The position numbers and the translations under genes were made by a program. Of a stretch of DNA of 64,000 nt, positions 56,760 through 64,000 are shown in pieces. Origin of the DNA: Burkholderiaceae bacterium (GTDB taxonomy: Bacteria; Pseudomonadota; Gammaproteobacteria; Burkholderiales; Burkholderiaceae_C); assembly GCA_023954035.1 (NCBI GenBank), contig JAMLIT010000010.1, positions 1-64,000 on the forward strand, in the 5' to 3' direction. The notes below the pieces were generated by a model. That model saw only the letters and a list, made by a program, of their open reading frames with translations. It was not told the origin of the DNA and did not search any database. The stretch's first letter is position 1. Each line of letters begins with the position of its first letter.

Positions 56760-57446
56760 TCAGTCTCTCGCCAGCTCCACGCGCATGGCGTCAATCACCG
56801 CCCGGTAGTCGCGCTGGCCAAAAATGGCGCTGCCCGCGACAAAGGTATCCGCCCCGGCGTCGGCGACGCGGCGGATGTTGTCCTGCTTGATCCCGCCATC
56901 CACTTCCAGGCGGATGTCCTTGCCGCAGGCGTCGATGCGCCGGCGCACGGCCTCAATCTTGCGCAAAGCCGAGTCGATGAAGCTCTGCCCGCCAAATCCC
57001 GGGTTGACGCTCATGATCAGGATGAGGTCGATGTCCTCGATGACCCAGTCGAGTACGTCCAGCGAGGCCGCCGGGTTGAACACCAGGCCGGGACGCACGC
57101 CCTGGGCGCGAATCGCCTGGATGCTGCGATGCACATGCTGCACCGCATCGGGATGAAAGCTGATGCTGTCAGCCCCAGCTGCAGCAAATGCCGCAGCCAG
57201 CGCATCCACCGGCTGGACCATCAGATGCACGTCGATGGGCACCGCTTCGCCCGCGGACGTCCTGGCGTGCGGCTTGAGCGCCTCGCACACCATGGGCCCG
57301 AACGTCAGGTTCGGCACATAGTGGTTGTCCATGACGTCAAAGTGGATCCAGTCCGCTCCGCCTGCGATGACGCTCGCGACTTCCTGTCCCAGGCAGGCAA
57401 AGTCGGCGGACAGGATCGACGGGGCAATGCGGTAGGTGCGGCTCAT
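56760..57446 (-). CDS. rpe: Ribulose-phosphate 3-epimerase
   Basis: Interconverts ribulose-5-P and xylulose-5-P. 228 aa TIM barrel. [55 protein letters not shown] and [11 protein letters not shown] contain the metal ligands and catalytic Asp pair. ATG 57446; a longer frame upstream overlaps apaG and is rejected. The rpe-gph genes are often linked; here they are separated by the glucan synthase. Confidence 0.97.
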   Translation of the reverse strand: MSRTYRIAPSILSADFACLGQEVASVIAGGADWIHFDVMDNHYVPNLTFGPMVCEALKPHARTSAGEAVPIDVHLMVQPVDALAAAFAAAGADSISFHPDAVQHVHRSIQAIRAQGVRPGLVFNPAASLDVLDWVIEDIDLILIMSVNPGFGGQSFIDSALRKIEAVRRRIDACGKDIRLEVDGGIKQDNIRRVADAGADTFVAGSAIFGQRDYRAVIDAMRVELARD

Positions 57447-57476
57447 GCTCGGATTGTCGCAGTTACCATCCTGCCC

Positions 57477-57866
57477 ATGCAATCGTCCGCTTTCGACATT
57501 CAGGTCCAGTCCGCCTACCTGGAAGACCAATCCGCGCCCGAGCGCGAGGTGTTCACCTTCAGCTACACCATCACCATTGCCAACCGGGGCGACGCGCCGG
57601 CCCAGCTGATTGCCCGGCACTGGCACATCGAGGACGAACGCGGCCCGCAGGACGAGGTGCGCGGTCTGGGCGTCGTCGGTCAGCAGCCTTTGCTGCGGCC
57701 CGGCGAGCGTTTCGAGTACACCAGCGGCTGCCGTCTGCGCAGCGACACCGGCAGCATGCAGGGGAGCTACCGCTTCGTCACCGAAGCCGGCGAATTCTTC
57801 GACGTGGCCATTCCCCGCTTCGTCCTGCACGCCGCCCAGGACGGCGGCCAGCGCGTTCTTCATTGA
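57477..57866 (+). CDS. apaG: ApaG (Co2+/Mg2+ efflux-associated) protein
   Basis: 129 aa. Fibronectin-III-like beta-sandwich with [49 protein letters not shown] and [18 protein letters not shown]. Family biochemistry is poorly defined, with links to Ap4A metabolism and Co resistance. ATG 57477 is divergent from rpe only 30 bp away, so their promoters overlap the opposite gene's start. Confidence 0.94.
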   Translation: MQSSAFDIQVQSAYLEDQSAPEREVFTFSYTITIANRGDAPAQLIARHWHIEDERGPQDEVRGLGVVGQQPLLRPGERFEYTSGCRLRSDTGSMQGSYRFVTEAGEFFDVAIPRFVLHAAQDGGQRVLH

Positions 57867-57891
57867 CGCACGGCACCAGCGCTCCCGCCCC

Positions 57892-59187
57892 ATGGAATTT
57901 CTGCCCGCATGGCCGTTTTCGGTCAACACCCTGTTCTTTTTTGGTTTTCTGCTGTTTTCCGGCGCATTGGGCGGCTACTTTGCGCACCGCTGGCGCTGGC
58001 TGCCCAGTATCACCGGCTTCATGGTGGTGGGCTTCGTCGCCGGGCCCAACGTGCTGGGGGTCATCGGTGAGGCCGCCCTGGCGCAGTCGCGCATCGTGGT
58101 CGACGTGGCCCTGGCCCTGATTTTGTACCGGCTGGGGCTGTCGATCGACACCAAGCGCATCAAGCAGGACCGGCAGGTCCTGCTGGTGTCTCTTGCGGAG
58201 AGCGCGCTCACCTTCGCTGCGGTGTATTTCGGGCTGGCTCTGGTGGGCGTCTCTGGCCTGACGGCGGCAGTGATCAGCACCATTGCCATCTCCTCCTCGC
58301 CGGCCGTGCTGATTCACGTGGCGCACGAACTGGACGCCTCGGGCCCCGTCACCGAGCGCGCCATGCTGCTGGTGGCCCTGAACAACGTGATTGCCTTCAT
58401 TGCCTTTGCCGCCGTCTTGCCTGCGCTCTACGGCGAAGCCAAGGCGCCGCTGGCGGTGATGGTGGGCGCGCCGCTCTACCAGGTGGTCGGCTCGGGCGCA
58501 CTCGGATTGGCCATGGGCGGCCTGTTGCATCTGGCGGCGCGCAAAACCAAGGTGGCCGAGCAGTACCAGCTGGCGCTGGTGATCGGCGCGGTCATGATGA
58601 CCGTGGGCGCCGCGTTGGCGTTCAAGCTGTCGGCCCTGTTCGCGCCACTGGTGCTGGGCATGGTGGTGCGCAGCATGGAGCGCGCCAAGCTGATTGCCAG
58701 CATCCATTTCGGCCCTGCGTTCGAGTTGTTCTTCATCGTGCTGTTCGTGTATGCGGGCGCCAACCTGCACGTCGCGGAGATCGTCGACTACTGGCCCGCC
58801 GTGCTGATGTTTCTCGGCGCCCGCGCCGCGGCCAAGTGGCTGGGCGTGGGCGGTTCGGCTCTGCTGCTGGGCGCCACGCCGCGCCAGGCGGGCAGTACCG
58901 GCCTTCTGCTGCTGCCCATGGCCGGGCTCGCGATTGGTCTGGTCAACACCACGCTGAGTCTGTTTCCGGAGAAAGGCGCGGCCATCGGCTCCATCGTTCT
59001 GGCTGCCGTGGCGCTGCTGGAGACGATTGGGCCACCGATTGCCGTGCGCGCGCTGCGCTGGTCGGGCGACCAGCTCAACGACCAGGCTGCCGAACGCGCC
59101 AGCCGCACAGCACCCACCGCCCCGAGCAATCAGGCGCCGACGGCGGCCCCGCCCCGGCTGCAGCCGCCCGCAGCGCCCGAGGCCTGA
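57892..59187 (+). CDS. CPA2-type (KefB-like) membrane antiporter, transport Asp replaced
   Basis: 431 aa, about 12 transmembrane helices, no RCK/TrkA domain. The CPA2 scaffold is visible ([40 protein letters not shown]), but where the family has the ion-binding aspartate (usual ND or QD) the sequence is LNNVIAFIA, i.e. Asn-Asn. Ion exchange may be altered or absent. The C-terminal tail is Ala/Pro-rich. It begins 25 bp after apaG. Upstream start candidates overlap apaG. Confidence 0.85.
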   Translation: MEFLPAWPFSVNTLFFFGFLLFSGALGGYFAHRWRWLPSITGFMVVGFVAGPNVLGVIGEAALAQSRIVVDVALALILYRLGLSIDTKRIKQDRQVLLVSLAESALTFAAVYFGLALVGVSGLTAAVISTIAISSSPAVLIHVAHELDASGPVTERAMLLVALNNVIAFIAFAAVLPALYGEAKAPLAVMVGAPLYQVVGSGALGLAMGGLLHLAARKTKVAEQYQLALVIGAVMMTVGAALAFKLSALFAPLVLGMVVRSMERAKLIASIHFGPAFELFFIVLFVYAGANLHVAEIVDYWPAVLMFLGARAAAKWLGVGGSALLLGATPRQAGSTGLLLLPMAGLAIGLVNTTLSLFPEKGAAIGSIVLAAVALLETIGPPIAVRALRWSGDQLNDQAAERASRTAPTAPSNQAPTAAPPRLQPPAAPEA

Positions 59188-59325
59188 GCAAGGCCGTTGG
59201 GCCGAACCAGCCGCTGGGTCGGGGCGCTCTGCAGGCGAGTCGGGCCCGCCCTGTATATTTGGCCTGGCCCTCTGCCTGCACCCTCCATGGGCCCACGGCG
59301 CATGCAGCGGGCGAAGGAATCACGA

Positions 59326-60585
59326 ATGAACGAACTCTTGAGCTTTTGGGCGCAGTGGCTTCGCCCTTCGGCCGGTCTGCCCACCGTGCAGTGGTCTTTG
59401 CTGCTTGCCGTGGCGGCCATGGCTGGGCATTTGCTGCAGCGCCACGTCGGTCTGCCCAAGGTGGTCGGCTATACCCTGGTCGGCACCCTGGCAGGTCTCG
59501 CCGGATTCAGCGGCGCACCCTGGCCCCTGCAGGGCATCAGCCTGTTCCTGCTGGAACTGGGCTTGGCCGTGGTGCTGTTTGAAGCGGGGGGGCGGATTCC
59601 GCTGCGCTGGTTCCGGCACAACCCCATGGTGCTGGTGCAAAGCATTGTCGAGTCGGCCCTGACGTATTTTGCGGTGTACTGGACGCTCGCCTGGCTGGGG
59701 CTGGAGCTGCAGGTCGCGGGCCCGCTGGCGCTGGTGGCGCTGGCGGCGTCGCCCTCGGTGCTCACGCGCGTCGTGGCGGACAACCGCGCTGCCGGCCCGG
59801 TGACCGAGCGCGCCATCGTGCTCTCCACCCTCTCGACGTTGTACGCGCTGACGCTGGCCAGTGCCCGGGCAGAGCTGATGATCCGCCCGCCAGTCACCTT
59901 CAGCGACACCATCTACCCGGTGATGGTCGTGCTCGGCGTCTCCATCGTGGTCGCTGCGGCGCTGGCGCTGGCGCTGCGCACGGCGCTGCGCTTCATGACA
60001 CCCACCAGCGAGAACACCTCCATCCTGCTGCTGACGCTGGTGGCCGCGGCCACCGCCGTGGCGGCGCATATGGGCGGCTCTGCGCCGCTGGCGGCGCTGC
60101 TCGGCGCCATGCTGCTCAAGCAGCTCAACCCGCGGCCCTGGGCCTGGCCGCGCCAGTTGGGCAATGCGTCGGCGCTGTTGACCATGCTGATGTTCGTGCT
60201 GGTGTCGACGGTGGCGGCGCAGGCCGACTGGAGCGGGCGGGTGGCCGGCGTCGTGCTTGCCTTGATCGCGGTGCGCCTGGTGGCCAAGGGCGTGGGCGTG
60301 GGCCTTGGCAACGTCGGCAGCGGCGCGAGCTGGCGCCAGGCTTTGCTGGTGGCCAGCGCGATGACGCCGATGTCGTCCATTGCCCTGCTGATAGCCTCGC
60401 AGTTTGTCGTGGCGTCGCCCCAGACGGGGCAGTTGATTGCGCAGATCGCCCTGCCCGCGATCCTGCTGATGGAAGTGGCCGGTGCCGTGATTGCCACGGT
60501 CGCCATTTACCGCGCGGGCGAAAGCTCCAAGCCCTGGGCGCCTCTGACCACCCGCGAGAGCATCGGAGAGCACCATGGGTCTTGA
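59326..60585 (+). CDS. Second CPA2-type membrane antiporter, transport Asp absent
   Basis: 419 aa, about 12 transmembrane helices, no RCK domain. [47 protein letters not shown] follow the CPA2 pattern, but TM5 reads [12 protein letters not shown] with no acidic residue. A GAAGGAA site precedes ATG 59326, supporting this start over an earlier one. The 3' end overlaps the next gene by 11 bp, suggesting a common function. Ligand or ion unknown. Confidence 0.85.
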   Translation: MNELLSFWAQWLRPSAGLPTVQWSLLLAVAAMAGHLLQRHVGLPKVVGYTLVGTLAGLAGFSGAPWPLQGISLFLLELGLAVVLFEAGGRIPLRWFRHNPMVLVQSIVESALTYFAVYWTLAWLGLELQVAGPLALVALAASPSVLTRVVADNRAAGPVTERAIVLSTLSTLYALTLASARAELMIRPPVTFSDTIYPVMVVLGVSIVVAAALALALRTALRFMTPTSENTSILLLTLVAAATAVAAHMGGSAPLAALLGAMLLKQLNPRPWAWPRQLGNASALLTMLMFVLVSTVAAQADWSGRVAGVVLALIAVRLVAKGVGVGLGNVGSGASWRQALLVASAMTPMSSIALLIASQFVVASPQTGQLIAQIALPAILLMEVAGAVIATVAIYRAGESSKPWAPLTTRESIGEHHGS

Positions 60586-61696
60586 ATCCTTCAACCATTC
60601 CGAACCGCTCACCCTGGGCGTGGAGCTGGAGCTGCAACTGGTCAACACGCACGACTACGACCTGGCGCCCTACGCCGAGGACATGCTGCGCCTGATGGAA
60701 AAGCACCCGCTGCCAGGCAGCGTGGTGCCCGAGATGACCAACGGAATGATCGAGGTCTCGACCGGCATCTGCCACTCGAGCAGCGAGGTGCTGGGGCAGC
60801 TGACGCAGATCCGCGACGCCCTGGTCAAATGCGCCGACAAGCTCAACATCGCGGTGGTGGGCGGCGGCACGCACCCGTTCCAGGAATGGTATGAGCGGCG
60901 CATCTACGACAAGCCACGCTTTCGCGAACTCTCGGCGCTGTATGGCTACCTGTCCAAGCAGTTCACCATTTTTGGCCAGCATGTGCACATTGGCTGCCCG
61001 GACGCCGATTCCGCCCTGCTCATGCTGCACCGCATGTCGCGCTTCATTCCGCACTTCATCGCGTTGTCGGCATCCAGCCCCTACATCCAGGGGCACGACA
61101 CGGCCTTTGATTCGGCGCGGCTCAATTCGGTCTTTGCGTTTCCGCTGTCTGGCCGCGCGCCCATGGCGCTGACCTGGAAGGATTTCGAGGTCTATTTCGA
61201 CAAGATGACGCACACCGGCGTGGTGCGCAGCATGAAGGATTTCTACTGGGACATTCGTCCCAAGCCCGAGTTCGGCACCATCGAAATCCGCGTCTTCGAC
61301 ACCCCGCTGACCATCGAGCGCGCGGCGGCGCTGTCGGGCTTTGTGCAGTCGCTCGGGGCCTGGTTTCTGGCCGACCAGCCTTTCATGCCGCAGGAAGACG
61401 ACTACCTGGTCTACACCTACAACCGTTTTCAGGCCTGCCGCTTTGGCATGGACGCGGTCTACGTCGACCCGGCCACTGGCGAGCACATGCCTTTGCGCGA
61501 GCACATCATGCGCACCATCGACCGCATTGCCGGCCACGCCGCCGCGCACGGCGCCACCGGCGCGCTGCACCTGCTGCGCAGCGAGGCGGCGGCCGCGCAA
61601 AACGACGCCCGCTGGTTTCGCGAGCGCCAGCGCGAGGAGCAGCTGCTGGCCGAAGTCACGCGCCAGGCCGCGCAGCGGTTCAGGGGGAGGAATTGA
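60575..61696 (+). CDS. YbdK-family carboxylate-amine ligase (GCS2)
   Basis: 373 aa. Belongs to the glutamate-cysteine ligase 2/YbdK family: [44 protein letters not shown] and [12 protein letters not shown] are conserved, including metal-binding Glu residues. E. coli YbdK has weak gamma-glutamylcysteine ligase activity; its natural role is unclear. It overlaps the antiporter gene, which hints at a link between a gamma-glutamyl compound and that membrane protein. Confidence 0.9.
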   Translation: MGLESFNHSEPLTLGVELELQLVNTHDYDLAPYAEDMLRLMEKHPLPGSVVPEMTNGMIEVSTGICHSSSEVLGQLTQIRDALVKCADKLNIAVVGGGTHPFQEWYERRIYDKPRFRELSALYGYLSKQFTIFGQHVHIGCPDADSALLMLHRMSRFIPHFIALSASSPYIQGHDTAFDSARLNSVFAFPLSGRAPMALTWKDFEVYFDKMTHTGVVRSMKDFYWDIRPKPEFGTIEIRVFDTPLTIERAAALSGFVQSLGAWFLADQPFMPQEDDYLVYTYNRFQACRFGMDAVYVDPATGEHMPLREHIMRTIDRIAGHAAAHGATGALHLLRSEAAAAQNDARWFRERQREEQLLAEVTRQAAQRFRGRN

Positions 61697-61729
61697 TTCC
61701 GCCCGAGCCGCTTCACATCTTCCGCCTGA

Positions 61730-61836
61730 GGGGGCGCCTCCAGCACACTGGCTACCTCCGATGCGCCGTGGCAATGGGAGCCCGCTGTCAAGCTCTGCGG
61801 CACGGCGATCGGCGAGCGTCCCAGCTTGCGCCCCCC
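61730..61836. repeat. Spaced inverted repeat in the gap between the ligase gene and thiL
   Basis: GGGGGCGC (61730-61737) and GCGCCCCC (61828-61835) are perfect complements about 90 bp apart. The 174-bp gap around them has no convincing ORF, and its bases (GCGATCGGCGAGCGTCCCAG) look like a Comamonadaceae intergenic repeat. It could form a long hairpin in mRNA that separates thiL from the upstream operon. Confidence 0.4.
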
Positions 61837-61870
61837 TTGCTTGACTCGATGATCGAACCCGAAAACCTCC

Positions 61871-62845
61871 ATGGGTGAATTCGACTTGATCGCCAGGCAT
61901 TTCAAGCGCCCGGTGCGCCGCTCACCCCTGGGCGTGGGGGACGACTGCGCCCTCCTGGCGCCGCGCCCCGGGATGCAGTTGGCGGTGTCGTCGGACATGC
62001 TGATCGAAGGGCGCCACTTCTTTGCCGACGTCGCGCCGCAGGCGCTGGGCCACAAGGCCTTGGCGGTCAACCTCTCCGACCTGGCCGCGTGCGGCGCCGA
62101 ACCGCTGGCGTTCACGCTGGCGCTGGCGCTGCCGCAGGCCGACGACGCCTGGCTGGCGGCTTTCGCCAGCGGCCTGTGGGCCCTGGCCGATGCCCATGGT
62201 TGCGAGCTGGTGGGCGGCGACACGACGCGCGGCCCGCTCACCCTGTGCATCACCGCCTTGGGCGAGGTGCCGGCCGGCCAGGCCCTGCTGCGCAGTGGCG
62301 CGCAGGCCGGCGACGACCTCTACGTCAGCGGAACGCTGGGGGATGCGCGCCTGGCGCTCGAAGCCTTGCAGCACCGCGTCGTACTTCCGGACGAGGTGCT
62401 CGCCGCTGCGCGCGCGCGGTTCGAGCGCCCGGCGCCCCGGGTGGCGCTGGGACTGGCGCTGCGCGGCCTGGCCACCAGCGCGATCGACCTGAGCGACGGG
62501 CTCTGTGGCGACCTGGGCCACATTCTGGAAGCCTCGGGCGTCGGAGCCAGTCTCGACCTGGACGTTACTATGTCTTTGATAGCATCAAACATATACAGGA
62601 CGAGCGCTGGAGTTCAATTTGGCTTGGATTTTTGGCAACAATGCGTGCTCGCCGGGGGCGACGATTACGAACTTTTGTTCACCGCCCCGCCGCAGCGTCG
62701 GGCCGCAGTGCAGGCGGCAGCCCAAGCCAGCCAGACGCCGGTCGCACGCATTGGCCACATTGATTCGGCCCCCGGTCTGCGCATACTGGACGGCTCCGGT
62801 CGGCCGGTGGACGCGCGCTTTGCCTCGTTCGACCATTTCGGCTGA
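61871..62845 (+). CDS. thiL: Thiamine-monophosphate kinase with repeat-derived segment
   Basis: Phosphorylates thiamine-P to thiamine-PP. 324 aa. GVGDDCALL, SSDMLIEGRHF, HKALAVNLSDLAACGA, VGGDTTRGPL, DLSDGLCGDLGHIL and the C-terminal AGGDDYELLFT define the family. Between ASLDLDV and CVLAGGDDYELL, residues MSLIASNIYRTSAGVQFGLDF replace the usual short linker; the encoding DNA resembles the interspersed repeat. The catalytic motifs are intact. Confidence 0.95.
   Translation: MGEFDLIARHFKRPVRRSPLGVGDDCALLAPRPGMQLAVSSDMLIEGRHFFADVAPQALGHKALAVNLSDLAACGAEPLAFTLALALPQADDAWLAAFASGLWALADAHGCELVGGDTTRGPLTLCITALGEVPAGQALLRSGAQAGDDLYVSGTLGDARLALEALQHRVVLPDEVLAAARARFERPAPRVALGLALRGLATSAIDLSDGLCGDLGHILEASGVGASLDLDVTMSLIASNIYRTSAGVQFGLDFWQQCVLAGGDDYELLFTAPPQRRAAVQAAAQASQTPVARIGHIDSAPGLRILDGSGRPVDARFASFDHFG
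62567..62630. repeat. Interspersed repeat-like element within thiL
   Basis: TTACTATGTCTTTGATAGC and, 21 bp on, GAGCGCTGGAG with TTTGGC. On the minus strand these halves resemble the GCC...AGCGCT...GCTAT...ATAG order of copies a-d. It is AT-rich compared with the rest of the gene and keeps the frame. A second subtype of the family is possible. Confidence 0.55.
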
Positions 62846-62895
62846 GCCAAGCACGGCTCTTTCGTATCTCTGGAAGGTCCGTTCAGAGCGAAACG

Positions 62896-63768
62896 CTACA
62901 CCAGCTTCGACACCAGCGGGTGAGCCAGCTTGCGCTCGGTACTGATGGCGTAGTAGTTTTCCTGCACCCCATCGCACGCGCCGACCAGCTTCACCTGGCA
63001 GCGCTGCAGCAGTTCGGCCTGCGCGGCCACTGCACCTGGAAACACGCCCAGGCCCGTACCGCCAAAGGCTTCCATCAGCGCGTTGTCCTCAAACTCCCCG
63101 GCGACCTGCGGGTGCAGGCCCTTTTGCGCCAGCCAGTGGTCGATGAGATGGCGAACGATGGAGTGCGTCGTCGGCAGCAGCACCGGCAGGCCTTGCAGCG
63201 ATGCCGGAAAACCCTCGACCGCCCGAGCCCACCATTGCGGCGCGGCGTACCAGCCCATGGCCGAGCTGCCCAGCGGATGGTTGTGCACCTTGAACCGCGG
63301 CTGAAAAGGTGCCGGATGATCGGACAAGACCACGTCGAGTTTGTGCAGCGCCAGCTGCGCCAACAGATCGGGCATCTCGCCCTCCAGGCACACCAGGCGC
63401 AAGCCGGGCACGCCAAGCACCGGGCGCAGCAGCCGCTGCACCTCCAGCTTGGGCAGGCCATCGGCGATGCCCACCACCAGCCGCACTGAGGGGCTCTGCG
63501 CCGCGGCCCGCACCAGTTCGGGCAAAGCCTCGCCGAGCTGGAAGATCGATTCCGCCTGCCGCAGGGCCACCACGCCGGCCTCGGTCAGCGCCAGGCCGCG
63601 GCCCGCAGGACGCAGCAACTGGCAACCGAGGTCGCGCTCGAGCTCGCGCACCTGCGTGCTCACGGTCTGCACTGCCATGTCCAGCCGCGCGGCGGCGTTG
63701 GACATGCTGCCCTCCTTGGCCACCATCCAGAAATAGTAGAGGTGGCGGTAGTTGAAGGGCGTGCTCAT
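62896..63768 (-). CDS. LysR-type regulator, NhaR-like
   Basis: 290 aa. N-terminal winged HTH NYRHLYYFWMVAKEGSMSNAAARLD and VQTVSTQVRELERDLG, followed by a co-inducer domain. This form of HTH is typical of NhaR, which senses Na+ and activates nhaA in E. coli. Here the divergent neighbour is a BI-1 gene; two CPA2-like antiporter genes lie 2-5 kb upstream, so a role in cation or pH stress is plausible but unproven. Confidence 0.9.
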   Translation of the reverse strand: MSTPFNYRHLYYFWMVAKEGSMSNAAARLDMAVQTVSTQVRELERDLGCQLLRPAGRGLALTEAGVVALRQAESIFQLGEALPELVRAAAQSPSVRLVVGIADGLPKLEVQRLLRPVLGVPGLRLVCLEGEMPDLLAQLALHKLDVVLSDHPAPFQPRFKVHNHPLGSSAMGWYAAPQWWARAVEGFPASLQGLPVLLPTTHSIVRHLIDHWLAQKGLHPQVAGEFEDNALMEAFGGTGLGVFPGAVAAQAELLQRCQVKLVGACDGVQENYYAISTERKLAHPLVSKLV

Positions 63769-63864
63769 TGGCAGATTTTACGGAACAGAGCGTCAGTTTT
63801 AATCTTCTTTTTCAGAATTTATCCGGCAGGTATCTTGCGTGCTCCTCTTCATTCTGGAACGCAC

Positions 63865-64000
63865 ATGAACCAACTTGCCACCCACCCCAAGGGCACCGTC
63901 CCAAGCGCTCTGGGCAGCACCCTGGCCACGCATCGGGTGCTGCGCAACACCTACGCGCTGCTTTCGATGACGCTGTTGTTCAGCGCCGCCGTGGCGTCGG
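63865..64000 (+). CDS. Bax inhibitor-1/YccA family membrane protein, 5' part
   Basis: 45 codons visible before the window ends: MNQLATHPKGTVPSAL, then VLRNTYALLSMTLLFSAAVA, the start of the first transmembrane helix. VLRNTYALLSMTLLFSA is the family's N-terminal pattern. BI-1/YccA proteins are multi-pass membrane proteins linked to Ca2+ leak and FtsH inhibition. Divergent from the LysR regulator across 96 bp. Confidence 0.85.
   Translation, partial: MNQLATHPKGTVPSALGSTLATHRVLRNTYALLSMTLLFSAAVAS

Noticed and set aside
59197-59325. Longer N-terminus for the second antiporter
   Set aside because: The extension is not hydrophobic or conserved-looking, and a GAAGGAA ribosome site supports ATG 59326.

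Overview
The window looks like a chromosomal segment from a high-GC betaproteobacterium of order Burkholderiales, most probably family Comamonadaceae (Acidovorax/Alicycliphilus/Simplicispira-like). The basis is the protein content (NhaR-type LysR, hemerythrin-GGDEF proteins, a Rhizobium-type glycerol ABC transporter, an oxyR-recG pair) and a short interspersed repeat with core GGCCTCTAGCGCTTATT that I associate with this family. No phage, transposase, CRISPR array or plasmid gene was seen. Nearly everything is housekeeping or metabolic, with regulatory and envelope modules between.

Layout. 1-8866 (minus): 5' part of an initiator tRNA gene, then the spc-alpha ribosomal protein block, transcribed rplN-rplX-rplE-rpsN-rpsH-rplF-rplR-rpsE-rpmD-rplO-secY-rpmJ-rpsM-rpsK-rpsD-rpoA-rplQ. 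It begins at rplN behind its own sigma70-like promoter (9025-9053), and infA is absent between secY and rpmJ. 9071-19470: a complete glycerol locus. Transporter genes glpSTPQUV and glpD run leftward; glpR and glpK run rightward from a shared control region with repeated GlpR-like half-sites. 19532-21324: proC and ubiA. 21481-27861: a hybrid histidine kinase (CHASE3-GAF-HisKA-HATPase-REC-REC-REC), CheR, CheB and a REC-HisKA kinase in one overlapping operon, with a convergent single-domain response regulator. 27957-31614 (minus): recG, oxyR, dps. 31753-35616: an HD-GYP c-di-GMP phosphodiesterase and two tandem hemerythrin-GGDEF cyclases. 35749-36867: queA.

36986-44199 (minus): a tryptophan cluster, trpL-like leader, trpE, chorismate mutase, trpG, LysE exporter, trpD, trpC, ung, trpB. 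Repeats of the 50-bp family sit at several of its boundaries; trpA and trpF are not here. 44357-47943: a chalcone-isomerase-fold secreted protein, a methyl-accepting chemotaxis protein, phosphoglycolate phosphatase and a small exported protein. 47968-56594 (minus): a giant cyclic beta-1,2-glucan synthase (NdvB/Cgs type) preceded by a small membrane ORF. 56760-62845: rpe, apaG, two CPA2-type membrane proteins without the usual transport aspartate, a YbdK-type carboxylate-amine ligase, and thiL. 62896-64000: a NhaR-like regulator and the start of a Bax inhibitor-1 family gene.

The most interesting signals are regulatory or structural, not an unknown gene cassette: a candidate leaderless trp leader peptide with Trp-Pro-Trp and competing hairpins; a complementary degeneration of the two glycerol ABC ATPases; repeats that have entered glpK, thiL and probably gph in frame and that supply stop codons, a terminator and possibly a ribosome binding site; and a hemerythrin-GGDEF pair in which one copy has lost an iron-ligand histidine. 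Coordinates, motifs and hairpins were read by eye; no homology search or folding program was run.
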